Of a stretch of 64,000 nt of DNA, positions 37,129-47,108 are shown in pieces (position 1 is the first letter of the stretch; each line of letters begins with the position of its first letter). The DNA is from Pseudomonas sp. GTDB lineage: Bacteria; Pseudomonadota; Gammaproteobacteria; Pseudomonadales; Pseudomonadaceae. The notes under the pieces were generated by a model. That model saw only the letters and a list, made by a program, of their open reading frames with translations. It made no database searches and was not told the DNA's origin. A program made the position numbers and the translations under genes. The stretch spans positions 1 through 64,000 of the forward strand of contig JAUYKV010000018.1 of the NCBI GenBank assembly GCA_030699825.1, in the 5' to 3' direction.

Positions 37129-37173
37129 ATGACACTGGCCCAACCATTACGCTGGCTGCCTAAGCCGCCTTAG
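37129..37173 (+). CDS. Possible 14-codon leader peptide of the SulP operon
   Basis: ATG 37129 opens [14 protein letters not shown] and stops, 173 bases before the transporter start. The peptide ends Pro-Lys-Pro-Pro-stop, a sequence that slows ribosomes and terminates poorly. It is followed by a small CGAAC-GCC-GTTCG hairpin (37241-37253) and a T-rich tract (37265-37276). The arrangement suggests translation-coupled attenuation. The ribosome site is weak (GGACAGAGA), so the claim is tentative. Confidence 0.3.
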   Translation: MTLAQPLRWLPKPP

Positions 37174-37346
37174 CGTTACGCCCCCTCCTGCATAGCCTCG
37201 CCGGTTCTCCCGGTCGCGCGGTTGTGCGTCCTCGCGTAGCCGAACGCCGTTCGCTCATGCGCCTGTTTTATTTTTCAATCTGTCATTCACCCAGTCCGCC
37301 CGGCGCTTGCGCGCGGCAGCGGAACCCAGCCCTTTTGGAATACGCC

Positions 37347-38834
37347 ATGCTGCAAAGCCTGAAGAACACCTGGTTGTTCAATATCCGCGGCGACGTGCTC
37401 GCCGGTCTGGTCGTGGCGCTGGCCTTGATCCCGGAGGCCATCGCCTTCTCGATCATCGCCGGGGTCGACCCCAAGGTCGGTCTCTACGCCTCCTTCTGCA
37501 TCGCCGTGGTGATCGCCTTCGTCGGCGGTCGTCCGGGGATGATCAGCGCCGCCACTGGGGCCATGGCCCTGCTGATGGTGACCCTGGTGAAAAACCACGG
37601 CCTGGAATACCTGCTGGCCGCCACCCTGCTCTGTGGCGTGCTGCAGATCGGCGCGGGCTACCTCAAGCTCGGCTCGCTGATGCGCTTCGTCTCGCGCTCG
37701 GTGGTCACCGGCTTCGTCAATGCCCTGGCGATCCTGATTTTCATGGCCCAGCTACCGGAGCTGACCGGCGTCAGCTGGCACGTCTATGCCATGACCGCCG
37801 CCGGTCTGGGGATCATCTACCTGTTCCCCTATGTGCCGAAACTCGGCCAGCTGATCCCCTCGCCGCTGGTGTGCATCCTGGTGCTGACCGGGGTGTATAT
37901 GTACACCGGCATGGACATCCGCAGCGTCGGCGATATGGGCGAGCTGCCCGACACCCTGCCGATCTTCCTCTGGCCGGACGTGCCGTTGACCTTCGAGACC
38001 CTGGCGATCATCTTCCCCTACGCCGCCGCCCTGGCCGTGGTCGGCCTGCTGGAATCGATGATGACCGCGACCATCGTCGACGACCTGACCGACACCAACA
38101 GCGACAAGAACCGCGAGTGCAAGGGCCAGGGCGTGGCCAATATCGCCTCCGGCCTGCTCGGCGGCATGGCCGGCTGCGCGATGATCGGCCAGTCGGTGAT
38201 CAACGTGAAATCCGGTGGCCGCGGCCGCCTGTCCTGCCTCACTGCTGGTGTGGTGTTGCTGCTGATGGTGGTGTTCCTCAGCGACTGGGTCAGGCAGATC
38301 CCCATGGCCGCCCTGGTGGCGGTGATGATCATGGTGTCGATCGGCACCTTCAGCTGGGACTCGCTGCGCAACCTCAAGCAACACCCGCTGTCGACCAACA
38401 TCGTCATGGTCGCCACCGTAGTGGTGGTGGTACTCACCCACAACCTGGCCTATGGCGTGCTGGTCGGCGTGCTGCTGGCGGCGATGTTCTTCGCCAACAA
38501 GATCGGCCACTTCATGTACATCAGCTCGCAAGCCGACAACGACGGCACCCAGCGCAGCTACAAGGTGGTCGGCCAGGTGTTCTTCAGCTCCGCCGACAAA
38601 TTCGTCGCTGCCTTTGATTTCAAGGAGGCGGTTGATAAGGTGAGCATCGACCTGTCCCGTGCGCACTTCTGGGACATCACCGCGGTCGCCGCCCTGGACA
38701 AGGTGGTGCTCAAGTTCCGCCGTGAAGGCACCGAAGTCGAAGTGCTCGGCCTCAACCAAGCCAGCGCCACCATCGTCGACCGTTTCGGCGTACACGACAA
38801 ACCCGACGCCGTCGATCAACTGATGGGCCACTAG
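37347..38834 (+). CDS. SulP-family anion transporter with STAS domain
   Basis: The 495-residue protein has about 11-12 membrane segments starting at [20 protein letters not shown] and VGLYASF (the SulP signature), a [15 protein letters not shown] motif near 287, and a C-terminal STAS-like domain after residue 400. SulP carriers move sulfate, bicarbonate or other anions with Na+ or H+. The tight link with a Usp protein is compatible with a bicarbonate or stress role, but the substrate is not determined. ATG 37347 is chosen by the match to family starts. Confidence 0.88.
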   Translation: MLQSLKNTWLFNIRGDVLAGLVVALALIPEAIAFSIIAGVDPKVGLYASFCIAVVIAFVGGRPGMISAATGAMALLMVTLVKNHGLEYLLAATLLCGVLQIGAGYLKLGSLMRFVSRSVVTGFVNALAILIFMAQLPELTGVSWHVYAMTAAGLGIIYLFPYVPKLGQLIPSPLVCILVLTGVYMYTGMDIRSVGDMGELPDTLPIFLWPDVPLTFETLAIIFPYAAALAVVGLLESMMTATIVDDLTDTNSDKNRECKGQGVANIASGLLGGMAGCAMIGQSVINVKSGGRGRLSCLTAGVVLLLMVVFLSDWVRQIPMAALVAVMIMVSIGTFSWDSLRNLKQHPLSTNIVMVATVVVVVLTHNLAYGVLVGVLLAAMFFANKIGHFMYISSQADNDGTQRSYKVVGQVFFSSADKFVAAFDFKEAVDKVSIDLSRAHFWDITAVAALDKVVLKFRREGTEVEVLGLNQASATIVDRFGVHDKPDAVDQLMGH

Positions 38835-38863
38835 ACTGATGGGCCACTAAAAAGGAGCACAAC

Positions 38864-39715
38864 ATGACCCACGTAATGGCTTGTATCGATGGTTCGCACT
38901 CCGCCACCGGCGTCTGCGACTACGCCGCCTGGGCCAGCCAGCGCCTCGGCGCACCGCTGTGCTTCCTGCATGTCCTGGATCAGGTGCAGTACCCGCAGCC
39001 AAGCGACTTGTCCGGCACCATCGGCCTGGGCAGCCGCGAACACCTGCTGGAAGAACTGGCGGCGCTCGACGAGAAGCGCGGCAAGCTGGCCCTGGAGCAG
39101 GGCCATCACCTGCTCGAAGCGGCCAAGGCCCGCGCCAGCACGGCCGGTGTCAGCGACGCCCAGCTGCGCCAACGGCATGGCGACCTGGTGGAAAGCCTCG
39201 TCGAACTGCAACAGGACATTCGCCTGCTGGTGATCGGCCGCCAGGGCGAAACCAGCGACAACCTCAGTCAACTGGTCGGCAGCCACCTGGAGAACGTGAT
39301 CCGCACCCTGCAGCGGCCGATCCTGGTCAGCTGTGGCGAGTTCAAGGCGCCACAGAGCTACCTGTTCGCCTACGACGGCAGCGCCACCGCGCGCAAAAGC
39401 ATCGAGATGATCGCCGCCAGCCCGCTGCTCAAGGGCCTGCCGTGCCACCTGCTGATGATCGGCGCCGACACCAGCGACGCCTGGGAGCAGCTCAAGTCCG
39501 CCGAGCGGGTGCTGCAGGATTCGGCCAGCGAGGTGCACCTGGCGATCCGCGCCGGCGAAGTCGAGCCGACCCTGCACGCCTACCAGGCCGAGCACGACAT
39601 CGACCTGCTGGCCATGGGCGCCTACGGCCACTCGCGGATTCGTCAGTTCCTGGTCGGCAGCACCACCAGCCACCTTCTGCGCACCAGCGTCAGCCCGCTG
39701 CTGATCCTGCGCTAG
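38864..39715 (+). CDS. Tandem-domain universal stress protein
   Basis: The 283-residue protein holds two Usp domains: MTHVMACIDGSHSATGVCDY from residue 1 and LFAYDGSATARKSIEMIAA from about 166. The second ends in the nucleotide-binding MGAYGHSRIRQFLVGSTTSH, the GxxGHx9G(S/T) pattern of ATP-binding Usps. The first lacks the complete loop. It begins 29 bases after the SulP stop with an AAGGAG site and is co-transcribed, so it may sense energy state for the transporter. Confidence 0.9.
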   Translation: MTHVMACIDGSHSATGVCDYAAWASQRLGAPLCFLHVLDQVQYPQPSDLSGTIGLGSREHLLEELAALDEKRGKLALEQGHHLLEAAKARASTAGVSDAQLRQRHGDLVESLVELQQDIRLLVIGRQGETSDNLSQLVGSHLENVIRTLQRPILVSCGEFKAPQSYLFAYDGSATARKSIEMIAASPLLKGLPCHLLMIGADTSDAWEQLKSAERVLQDSASEVHLAIRAGEVEPTLHAYQAEHDIDLLAMGAYGHSRIRQFLVGSTTSHLLRTSVSPLLILR

Positions 39716-39722
39716 GGCAGAA

Positions 39723-39748
39723 CGAGTCGCCCAGCAGCGGGCGACTCG
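39723..39748 (+). terminator. Hairpin after the SulP-Usp operon
   Basis: CGAGTCGCCC and GGGCGACTCG pair exactly around AGCAGC, nine bases after the Usp stop. There is no T-tract after it, so termination may need Rho, or the hairpin may protect the mRNA end. Confidence 0.6.
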
Positions 39749-40026
39749 CGTGATGACGGCAACGTGACACTCCAGGCCTGACTGACGCACTATGGCCGGG
39801 CCCAGCGACTTTTGTGATCACACGCCATGAGCAACGCCGACGCCGATCGGCCAGGTCGTTCTGCCCCAGGCATTCCCCCCGTCCCCGTAGCCATGTTCCT
39901 TCGCGGCTTTCCATGCAAGCCCGCCCCCCCATATACGGATGCAATCCGGGAATGCTGTTGCGCCGGCAAAGGCAAATAGCCATCGTTCGGCTAGGCTGAG
40001 ACTGTACCTTTGCGAGTACGGCGCCG
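39749..40026. other. Intergenic stretch before the GGDEF gene
   Basis: No gene is seen. A partial copy of the dispersed repeat (ACGGATGCAATCCGGGA, about 39935-39951) occurs, matching the segment at about 14574. The promoter of the GGDEF gene probably lies after 39970. Confidence 0.4.
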
Positions 40027-41151
40027 ATGAAACCTGAGCCTGCGGCCCCCAGCACCCGCCTCAGCTTGTGGCGGGAGGCAAGCGATACCCATGTCCGCTC
40101 CAGGTTTGCCGGCTATTACTACCTGCTCACCTGGGCCCTGCTCTGGTTCAGCAGCAGCCACCCCTGGGACAACCTCTGGGTGTGGGGCGGCGGCACTCTG
40201 TTGTTGCTGCTGTTCTTCGCCCTGCGCAGCCTTCATCGCCCCTCCGCACAGCTCGACTCGGCGCAACTGCAGCGCTGGCTGGATATGCACTGGTTCGTCA
40301 TCCTTCTCCAGTCGATGACCTGGGGCCTGATGCTGGCGATCCTCCAGTTGCACCCCGAGATAGCCGCCTCGCACCTGCTGACCATGCTCAGCGCGGTGGT
40401 ATTCGCCACTGCCCTGGCGTTTACCTACCCCATGCGCATGGGCCGTTGCACGCTGGCCATCCTGCTGACCTACCTGCCCAGTAGTGCGGTCAAGTTCCAC
40501 CTGGGCATCGGTGATATCGGCGAATCCGTGGCTCTGGTGGGCTACCTGGGCTATCTGGGTCTGGTCCTCTATCGCTGGAACCGCGAGTACCGCATCGGCC
40601 TCGAGCGCGAACTGCGCCTGCTGCTGCACGGCGAACAGCTGGACCGGCTGAGTCGCACCGACGCCCTGACCGAACTGGGTAATCGTTACCAGTTCAACGC
40701 GCTACTGCCTGCCTGGCTGGCCAACGCGCGCCGACAAAACAGCCAACTGGTCTTGGTTCTGCTGGATATCGATTACTTCAAAAAGGTCAACGACCAGTAC
40801 GGCCACCGCACCGGCGACCTCGGCCTGCAGGCCTTCGCCGAACGCATGCGTCAGGTGTTCCGCCGCGACAGCGATATCCTGCTACGCCTGGGTGGCGAGG
40901 AGTTCGCCGTGCTGATGCCCGACACCTCTCTGGAGCAGGCCATCCCGCTGGCCGAACGCTTTCGCGCCTCGCTGGCCGAGCAGCCCCTGCTGGTACAGGC
41001 ACAAGTGCAGGAGCTGGCGCTGACCTGCAGCCTCGGCATCGGCCACTTCCTGCCACTGTGCGACGACTCGGCGGAAACCTTCTACAAACGGGTCGACGAT
41101 GCCCTCTATCGGGCCAAGGCCAGGGGCCGCAATCGGCTCGAACTGGCCTGA
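40027..41151 (+). CDS. Membrane-bound diguanylate cyclase
   Basis: The 374-residue protein has six hydrophobic segments within residues 25-185, a MASE2-like sensor. A GGDEF domain follows: DALTELGNRYQFN, LVLLDIDYFKKVNDQYGH, and the active site RLGGEEFAVLMPD. The I-site RDSD precedes the active site by the usual five residues, so feedback inhibition is expected. It should make cyclic di-GMP. It is convergent with a broken GGDEF gene. Confidence 0.9.
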   Translation: MKPEPAAPSTRLSLWREASDTHVRSRFAGYYYLLTWALLWFSSSHPWDNLWVWGGGTLLLLLFFALRSLHRPSAQLDSAQLQRWLDMHWFVILLQSMTWGLMLAILQLHPEIAASHLLTMLSAVVFATALAFTYPMRMGRCTLAILLTYLPSSAVKFHLGIGDIGESVALVGYLGYLGLVLYRWNREYRIGLERELRLLLHGEQLDRLSRTDALTELGNRYQFNALLPAWLANARRQNSQLVLVLLDIDYFKKVNDQYGHRTGDLGLQAFAERMRQVFRRDSDILLRLGGEEFAVLMPDTSLEQAIPLAERFRASLAEQPLLVQAQVQELALTCSLGIGHFLPLCDDSAETFYKRVDDALYRAKARGRNRLELA

Positions 41152-41174
41152 CACCTGCCGGGCGAGCCGCCAAC

Positions 41175-42129
41175 TCACGACGAATACAGCACTACCCCCT
41201 GCTTGCCACTGCGTTTGCGTTGATACATGGCCTGATCGGCCAGGACTTCCTGCCGATCGAGGATACCTTCGCTGAGCAGAATGAATTCATCGCCGCCCAG
41301 TCGGGCGACCAGAGCGCTACCCCGGGCAAACGCCTGCAGCCGCGCGGCAACCTCGGTCAGCACCCGATCACCGGCCGCATGCCCCCACTCGTCGTTGATA
41401 TCCTTGAAGCCATCCAGGTCGATCAGCACCAGCGCCAGCAACTCACCGCGCCGCCTGGTGCGCAACATGGCCTGCTGCATATGGCTGGCCAGGGCCGTGC
41501 GGTTGGCCAGCCCGGTCAGCGGATCATGCATGGCCTGCGCTTCCAGCCGGGCATTGGCTTCGGCCAGCGCTTCGGTACGTTCGGCAACCCGCTGTTCCAG
41601 CACCTTTTCCTGCTGTAGCGCGGTGGCCAACGCCTGCTTCTGCGCCTTTTCCTGCAGCCGTTTGAGCTGATTGAAGCGCGCCGCCAGACCCAGCGAGAGC
41701 AGTAACATCTCTATCGCCGAGCCAGACACTGTAGAGGCTAACCCGGTCGAGCGAGGCGTAGCTCATCTCGATCAGCCAATCGCCGAGCTCGTCTGCCGTG
41801 GAGACCAGATCGAGACTCAGCCAAACATGATCATGGGTATAACCGAAATTCAGATCGCGGCGCTCACTGGCCGGGCGAAATTGCTCGGCCCGCTGCCTAA
41901 CCTGCTCGATCTGCAGACTGCCCGCCGGGTCACGCAGATAGCGGATATAGGGCTGCAAATCGATGGCCGACCGGCTGCCATCGATCCGCAACACTTGCGG
42001 CTCGGCAGCCACCATGGGGCTGACCAGCACCAGCATGCAAGCCCACAGACGCAAGCAGGCGAAAAGACCAGCAATCGCGAACTTATCCGGCAAAACCACC
42101 CCCCCATAGCCACAGACATTTGATGGCAT
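41175..42129 (-). pseudogene. 7TMR-DISM diguanylate cyclase with two internal deletions
   Basis: Residues 1-150 from ATG 42129 are a signal peptide plus a DISMED2 sugar-binding-like domain, ending ASLDRVSLYS. At about 41729 the frame shifts and the reading jumps to VSGSAIEMLLLSLGLAARFN, the last helix of a 7TMR-DISM membrane domain. Six helices (some 200 residues) are thus missing. A coiled coil and a GGDEF domain follow (DPLTGLANRTALASHM, RLGGDEFILLSEG). The GGDEF domain then jumps in frame to VLADQAMYQRKRSGKQ, losing about 60-70 residues near 41239-41280. The gene cannot make a working enzyme. Confidence 0.8.
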
Positions 42130-42219
42130 CGTGCCAGCCCATGGGGATTGAAGATAGCTCAGCAGGACGGCGGACGCGTCAGACAATGCCGGTCACCCAC
42201 ACTGAATTCCAGGCGCGCG

Positions 42220-42264
42220 CTCTGGCCTCTCTGGCCTCTCTGGGTGAAGTGGCCTCTCTGGGTG
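42220..42264. repeat. Short tandem repeat of CTCTGGCCT
   Basis: CTCTGGCCT occurs twice in a row, and related GGCCTCTCTGGG(T) units follow with a GTGAAGT spacer. It lies in the non-coding space upstream of the 97-residue gene. Such a tract is prone to length change. Confidence 0.55.
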
Positions 42265-42400
42265 GTTCAGTGGTCCAGCACGCTGAGCGCGGCTCATCGA
42301 ACAGACGCCCGATAAGCCTGCGATGCAAGCAAATGGCTGGCACACTAGCCGGCCACACGCTAGCACACCGGCAACCAAGGGATTCACAGGGACATCAGCT

Positions 42401-42694
42401 ATGCAGGTAGAAGGTTTTTTCGAATGGCTCGGCCAGGCGTTCGGCTCGGTCATCCGTTTTATCGTCGAAGCGATGAGCGGCTTCCTCGGTTTGTTCGGCG
42501 ACGCGCTCGGCGGTTTTATCAACGGCATGTCCAAGGCCCTGGGCATCACCCCGTCGCTGCTTGGTCTGCTGGTGCTGATCGTCGGCCTGCTGTTGCTCTA
42601 CGCTGCCGTGCGCGCGTTCTTGCGCCGCTCGATCATCACCGGTTTGATCTGGCTGTTTTTCGGCCTGTGGTTGCTCGGCGGCTTGATTAGCTGA
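42401..42694 (+). CDS. Small two-helix membrane protein, unknown
   Basis: The 97-residue protein starts MQVEGFFEWLGQAFGSVIRF, has an amphipathic first half with GFLGLFGDALGGFINGMSKA, and two membrane helices (LLGLLVLIVGLLLLYAAVRA and IITGLIWLFFGLWLLGGL). No family is recognised with confidence. ATG 42401 follows CAGGGA. It stands alone. Confidence 0.65.
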   Translation: MQVEGFFEWLGQAFGSVIRFIVEAMSGFLGLFGDALGGFINGMSKALGITPSLLGLLVLIVGLLLLYAAVRAFLRRSIITGLIWLFFGLWLLGGLIS

Positions 42695-42774
42695 ACGTCC
42701 TGTCAGGCGAAACTCGCCTCGTGCATCGCACACAGGCCAAGCGCCGCCACCCTGCTTGAAGGCATGCCATAACC

Positions 42775-42826
42775 CTGTGGGAGCGGATTTATCCGCGAAG
42801 CTTTGCGGCTGAAGCCGCTCCCACAG
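42775..42826. repeat. REP palindrome (CTGTGGGAGCGG...)
   Basis: CTGTGGGAGCGGATTTATCC and GGCTGAAGCCGCTCCCACAG form the typical Pseudomonas REP pair, with outer arms exact over 12 bases. Confidence 0.75.
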
Positions 42827-42920
42827 GCCGCACGCAACTCGACTCACTGCGTCTGGTCAATGGCATCGCGGCTGATATCGCCCTACCCCGCCAGCGCTCG
42901 CTACTTGTTGCAAACAGCGC

Positions 42921-43385
42921 TCAGACGCAGAGGTCGCACACCTCGGCGCTGGGCGCCAGTTTGAAGAACTCGTCGACCGGCATGTGCACCAGGCTTTCGT
43001 GATCCCCGGCTTCCAGGTAAATGTCCTGCTGACGCACCAGCAGCGGATCGATCAGCATGTCGAGACCATAGACCTCGCCCAGCGCCGGTATCGCGCCGAG
43101 CTCGCAATCCTTGAACAGACTCACCAGCGACTGCTCGCCACTGAGCTGCCAACGCTGCGTGCCCTTGTGTACCTTGCTCAGGTCCAGCTGCCGATTGGCC
43201 GGCAACACGGCCATCAGGTAGTGCCCGCGACGATCGTCGAGAATCACCGATTTAGCCATGCGCGCTGCGGGGATTCCGGCCTTTCGCGCCGACTCCAGGC
43301 TGGTCGCCGAGGGCATGTGCTCGACCAGCTTGAACTGACAGTGCGCCCGCTGCAGGCTGCGCTCCAGGGTTTGTGCCATATGCAT
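42921..43385 (-). CDS. YbaK/ProX-type aminoacyl-tRNA deacylase
   Basis: The 154-residue protein is a YbaK-domain editing enzyme: LVEHMPSATSLESARKAG, the catalytic-lysine segment MAKSVILDDRRGHYLMAVLP and the GAIPALGEVYGLDMLIDP motif. Family members hydrolyse mischarged tRNAs (Cys-tRNA-Pro, Ala-tRNA-Pro). The exact specificity is unclear. A perfect AGGAGG precedes ATG 43385. Confidence 0.85.
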   Translation of the reverse strand: MHMAQTLERSLQRAHCQFKLVEHMPSATSLESARKAGIPAARMAKSVILDDRRGHYLMAVLPANRQLDLSKVHKGTQRWQLSGEQSLVSLFKDCELGAIPALGEVYGLDMLIDPLLVRQQDIYLEAGDHESLVHMPVDEFFKLAPSAEVCDLCV

Positions 43386-43548
43386 GAGCCACCTCCTCGA
43401 CCGTTTTTATTCGCGGTCATCGCCGATTGCCTGCTTCAAGTCTAGTCAGCCTGGACGCCGGCGACGGCGCGGCCAAGAAACGCTTGCTGCTATCGCGCGG
43501 CAGGCATAGTCGAAACAGCTCTATCGAACCCGCCCCAGGGTCTGGGCC

Positions 43549-43554
43549 TATAAT
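43549..43554 (+). promoter_or_regulatory. Candidate -10 of the MATE gene
   Basis: TATAAT occurs 22 bases before the ATG at 43576. The -35 region is not convincing and no LexA box is visible. Confidence 0.4.
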
Positions 43555-43575
43555 CGGCGTTTTCCCGGAGTCGCC

Positions 43576-44937
43576 ATGTCCGCACTGCTCGCTGCCTGGC
43601 AGCACGCGCCCACCCACCGACGGGTCTGGGCGCTGGCTGCGCCGATGATCTTGTCCAACCTGTCGGTGCCGCTGGTGGCGCTGGTCGACAGCGCGGTGGT
43701 CGGCCACCTGCCCCACGCCCAGCAACTGGCGGCAGTGGCGATCGGCGGCAGCCTGTTTACCTTGCTGACCTGGGCCGTGGGTTTTCTGCGCATGGGCACC
43801 ACCGGTTTTGCCGCCCAGGCCGCCGGCCGGGAAGACGGCAGCGCGTTACGCCAGGTGTTGCTGCAGGGCCTGCTGCTCGGCGGGCTGCTGGCGTTGGCCT
43901 TGATCCTGTTGGCGCTGCCCTTCAGTGACGCGGCGCTGAGCCTGATGCAACCCTCGGCGCAGCTGGATGCGCTGGCCCGCAGCTACTTGCACATCCGCCT
44001 GCTCGGCCTGCCAGCGGTGCTGGCCAGCTATGCCCTGATCGGCTGGCTGCTCGGCACCCAGAACGCCCGTGGGCCATTGGCGATCCTGCTGACCACCAAC
44101 CTGCTCAACGTGGCCCTCGACCTGCTCTTCGTTCTCGGCTTGCACTGGGGCGTAGCCGGCGCGGCCTGGGCCTCGGTGATCGCCGAATGGAGTGGCGCGC
44201 TGCTCGGCCTGTGGCTGGCACGCCGCGCGCTACACGGTTATGCCGGGCAGGTCGACTGGTCGGCGCTGCGCCGCTGGCTGAACTGGCGGCCGCTGCTGGC
44301 GGTGAATCGCGACATCTTTATCCGCACCCTGGCCCTGCAGCTGGTGTTCTTCCTGATCACCGTGCAGGGCTCGCGCCTGGGCGACGCCACGGTAGCGGCC
44401 AATGCCCTGCTGCTCAACGGCCTGCTGCTCACTGCCCACGCCCTCGACGGCCTCGCCCACGCGGTGGAAGCCTTGTGCGGCCACGCCCTCGGCGCCCGCG
44501 ACCGCCAGACCTTGCGCCGCAGCCTAATCGTCGCCGGCGGCTGGTCGCTGCTGGCCAGCCTCGGCTTTGCCCTGTTCTTCCTGCTCGGCGGACACTGGTT
44601 CATCCACCTGCAAACCGATATCGCCCCGGTGCGCGCCCTGGCCCTCGACTACCTGCCGTACCTGGCGCTGCTGCCCCTGCTGGCGGTGTGGAGCTACCTG
44701 CTCGACGGCCTGTTCATCGGCGCCACCCGTGCCCGCGAGATGCGCAACGCCATGCTCCTGGCCGTCGGCTTGAGCCTGCCGCTGGCCTGGCAGTTGCAAG
44801 CCTTCGGCAATCACGGCCTGTGGCTGGCCTTTCTCTGCTTTATGCTGCTGCGCAGCCTTTGTCTTGGGGTCTACGCGTACCAGCTGACCCGCGATGATCG
44901 CTGGTTTGGCGCGATGCCTGCGCGTTCTGCCGATTGA
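43576..44937 (+). CDS. MATE-family exporter (DinF-like)
   Basis: The 453-residue protein has twelve membrane helices in two related bundles. It starts AHRRVWALAAPMILSNLSVP-like and shows LVDSAVVGHLPHA near 37, MGTTGFAAQAAGRED near 75 and the second-bundle DGLAHAVEALCGHALGARDR near 300, typical of DinF/MATE carriers. They export cationic drugs or metabolites in exchange for Na+ or H+. The gene stands alone, without lexA. Confidence 0.87.
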   Translation: MSALLAAWQHAPTHRRVWALAAPMILSNLSVPLVALVDSAVVGHLPHAQQLAAVAIGGSLFTLLTWAVGFLRMGTTGFAAQAAGREDGSALRQVLLQGLLLGGLLALALILLALPFSDAALSLMQPSAQLDALARSYLHIRLLGLPAVLASYALIGWLLGTQNARGPLAILLTTNLLNVALDLLFVLGLHWGVAGAAWASVIAEWSGALLGLWLARRALHGYAGQVDWSALRRWLNWRPLLAVNRDIFIRTLALQLVFFLITVQGSRLGDATVAANALLLNGLLLTAHALDGLAHAVEALCGHALGARDRQTLRRSLIVAGGWSLLASLGFALFFLLGGHWFIHLQTDIAPVRALALDYLPYLALLPLLAVWSYLLDGLFIGATRAREMRNAMLLAVGLSLPLAWQLQAFGNHGLWLAFLCFMLLRSLCLGVYAYQLTRDDRWFGAMPARSAD

Positions 44938-44970
44938 GAACCGTCCATGCGCAGCCTGGGCATTAGCGCC

Positions 44971-45065
44971 GCCCCGGTGCGCATGGCGCACCCTACGGTC
45001 TGTGGGTCAGCTTCGTAGCCCGGCGGCACGACTCGAGTGTTGCCGAAGGGTGCGCCGTGCACCCG
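44971..45065. repeat. Extragenic repeat GGTGCGCATGGCGCACCCTACG
   Basis: GGTGCGCATGGCGCACCCTA, itself palindromic, is followed by CGTAGCCCGGCGGCACG and AAGGGTGCGCCGTGCACCC, making a larger hairpin between the convergent MATE and speA genes. GTGCGCATGGCGCACCCTA recurs at 47721-47739. Confidence 0.6.
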
Positions 45066-45080
45066 ACGGAAACCGGCGCC

Positions 45081-46994
45081 TCAGGACGACAGATAGGACG
45101 AGCGGGTCAGGCCCAGACGCAGGGCATCGAGGAACTGGGTGCGCTCGCGGGGGCTGATCTTGGCGCCGGCGACCTTGTCGCGGTAGTGGGTCATCAACTC
45201 CTCGGGCGACAGGTGCACGTAGCGCAGCATATCCTCGATGGTGTCGTGGGTCTCGATCCCGGCGTGGTACACGCTGCCATCATTGTTCTGGTAGATGTTC
45301 ACCGAATCGGTGTCACCGAACAGGTTATGCATGTCGCCGAGAATTTCCTGGTAGGCGCCGACCAGGAAGATCCCCAGCAGATAGTCCTCACCCTCGCGCA
45401 CTTCGTGCACCGGCAGGCTGGTCTCGATGCTCTGCTCGTCGACGTACTGCTTGATCTTGCCGTCGGAGTCGCAGGTCAGGTCCTGCAGCACGGCGCGACG
45501 CAGCGGCTCTTCGTCGAGGCGGTTGAGCGGCAGGATCGGCAGCACCTGGTCGATGGCCCAGGTGTCCGGCAGGCTCTGGAACACCGAAAAGTTGCAGATG
45601 TACTTGTCGGCCAGCTTGTCGTTGAGCTCGTCGAGCACCTGGCGGTGCGAGCGTTGGCGGGCCTTCAACGAGTCGTACAGACGCCGGCACACGGCGAAGT
45701 AGCACTGCTCGGCCAGGGCCTTGTCGGTCAGGCCGATCTTGCCATCAGCGTACTGGCTGGCGACGTCGCTCATGTAGTGGGTGGCGCGCCAGTAGGTTTC
45801 GGTGACCATCTCGATGTCGGTCGGGCCGAGCAGCTCGATCAGGTAACGCACGGTTTCCGGCAGGCTGGTGACATCTTCGATCTTGGGAATCTGGTCGTTG
45901 TGCTTCTCCACATCGGTGACCTGCACCACCAGCATTGCGTGGTGCGCGGTCAGCGCACGGCCGCTCTCGGAGAAGATGTGCGGGTGCGGCAGTTCCTGGG
46001 CGTCGCAGAACTCTTTCAACATGCCGACCACCACGCCGGCGTAATCGTCCATGTCGTAGTTGATCGAGCTGGCGTTGCGCGAGTGGGTGCCGTCGTAATC
46101 GACCCCGAGGCCGCCGCCGACGTCGATATGATCGACCGGCAGGCCCAGGCCGCGCAGCTCGCCGTAATAGCGAATGGCTTCCTTGAAACCGTGCTGGTAG
46201 TCGGCCAGGTTGGCGATCTGCGAACCCATGTGAAAGTGCAGCAGGCGGATGCCCTGGTCCAGCCCGGCAACCCGGAAGCGCTCGACCACCGACAACAATT
46301 GCGCCGCGGACAGGCCGAACTTGGACTTCTCGCCGCCGGTATCGGCCCACTTCGAGGAGGCCAGGGACGACAGGCGCACGCGCAGGCCGATTTGCGGGGC
46401 GACCTTGAGCTCGGCCGCCTCCTCGATCACCAACTGCACCTCGGATTCTTTCTCGATGACGATGAACACGTTGTGGCCGAGCTTCTGCCCCATCAGCGCC
46501 AGCTTGATGAACTCGCGGTCCTTGTAGCCGTTGCAGACGATGGTGCCGCCCTTCGGCGCCAGGGCCAACACGGCCAGCAGCTCGGGCTTGGAGCCGGCTT
46601 CCAGGCCGATGGAGACGTTCTGGGTGGCGATGATGTTCTCGATCACCGCCTCCTGCTGATTGACCTTGATCGGGTAGAGCGCGGTGTACTGGCTCTGGTA
46701 TTCCAGACGGGCGATATTGGCGTCGAAGGCACCGGTCAACTGGCGCACGCGGTCCTGCAGGATGTCCGGGAAACGCACCAGCAGCGGCAAGCTGAGGCCG
46801 CTCTGGCGCAACTCGTCGACCTGTTCGAACAGGTCGATCGGCGTGCTTCCGAGACCGTTCGGGCGCACCTCTACGCGACCCTGTTCATTGATCGCGAAAT
46901 AACCCGCGCCCCAATGGCGAATACCGTAGACGCTGCGACTGTCCGCTACTGTCCACTGGCTGCCGTCGTCTTTGCGTGTGCGTCGTGCGGACAT
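45081..46994 (-). CDS. speA: Biosynthetic arginine decarboxylase
   Basis: The 637-residue PLP enzyme makes agmatine from arginine, the first step of putrescine synthesis through agmatine. The PLP-lysine motif YPIKVNQQ lies near 98, [20 protein letters not shown] sequence near 156, and [15 protein letters not shown] near 289. The C-terminal half contains the catalytic [11 protein letters not shown] and Cys regions. GGGAG precedes the ATG. Order with yciH matches PAO1. Confidence 0.96.
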   Translation of the reverse strand: MSARRTRKDDGSQWTVADSRSVYGIRHWGAGYFAINEQGRVEVRPNGLGSTPIDLFEQVDELRQSGLSLPLLVRFPDILQDRVRQLTGAFDANIARLEYQSQYTALYPIKVNQQEAVIENIIATQNVSIGLEAGSKPELLAVLALAPKGGTIVCNGYKDREFIKLALMGQKLGHNVFIVIEKESEVQLVIEEAAELKVAPQIGLRVRLSSLASSKWADTGGEKSKFGLSAAQLLSVVERFRVAGLDQGIRLLHFHMGSQIANLADYQHGFKEAIRYYGELRGLGLPVDHIDVGGGLGVDYDGTHSRNASSINYDMDDYAGVVVGMLKEFCDAQELPHPHIFSESGRALTAHHAMLVVQVTDVEKHNDQIPKIEDVTSLPETVRYLIELLGPTDIEMVTETYWRATHYMSDVASQYADGKIGLTDKALAEQCYFAVCRRLYDSLKARQRSHRQVLDELNDKLADKYICNFSVFQSLPDTWAIDQVLPILPLNRLDEEPLRRAVLQDLTCDSDGKIKQYVDEQSIETSLPVHEVREGEDYLLGIFLVGAYQEILGDMHNLFGDTDSVNIYQNNDGSVYHAGIETHDTIEDMLRYVHLSPEELMTHYRDKVAGAKISPRERTQFLDALRLGLTRSSYLSS

Positions 46995-47071
46995 CGAGGT
47001 CTCCCATGTTGGCGATTGCAGCTCCGGATCGACCGGAGCCCGTACAGATTAAAGTCTGGAAATGACGATTA

Positions 47072-47088
47072 CCCGGCAACGTGCCGGG
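47072..47088. terminator. Hairpin between yciH and speA
   Basis: CCCGGCA and TGCCGGG pair around three bases in the 114-base gap between the two minus-strand genes. There is no T-run, so it may be an RNA leader structure of speA as easily as a terminator. Confidence 0.4.
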
Positions 47089-47108
47089 GAAGTTTAGGAA
47101 ACCTGGGG

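Noticed and set aside
41175..42186. Two separate genes (41175-41729 and 41524-42186)
   Set aside because: The first carries the end and the second the beginning of one 7TMR-DISM-GGDEF protein, so a single broken gene explains both.
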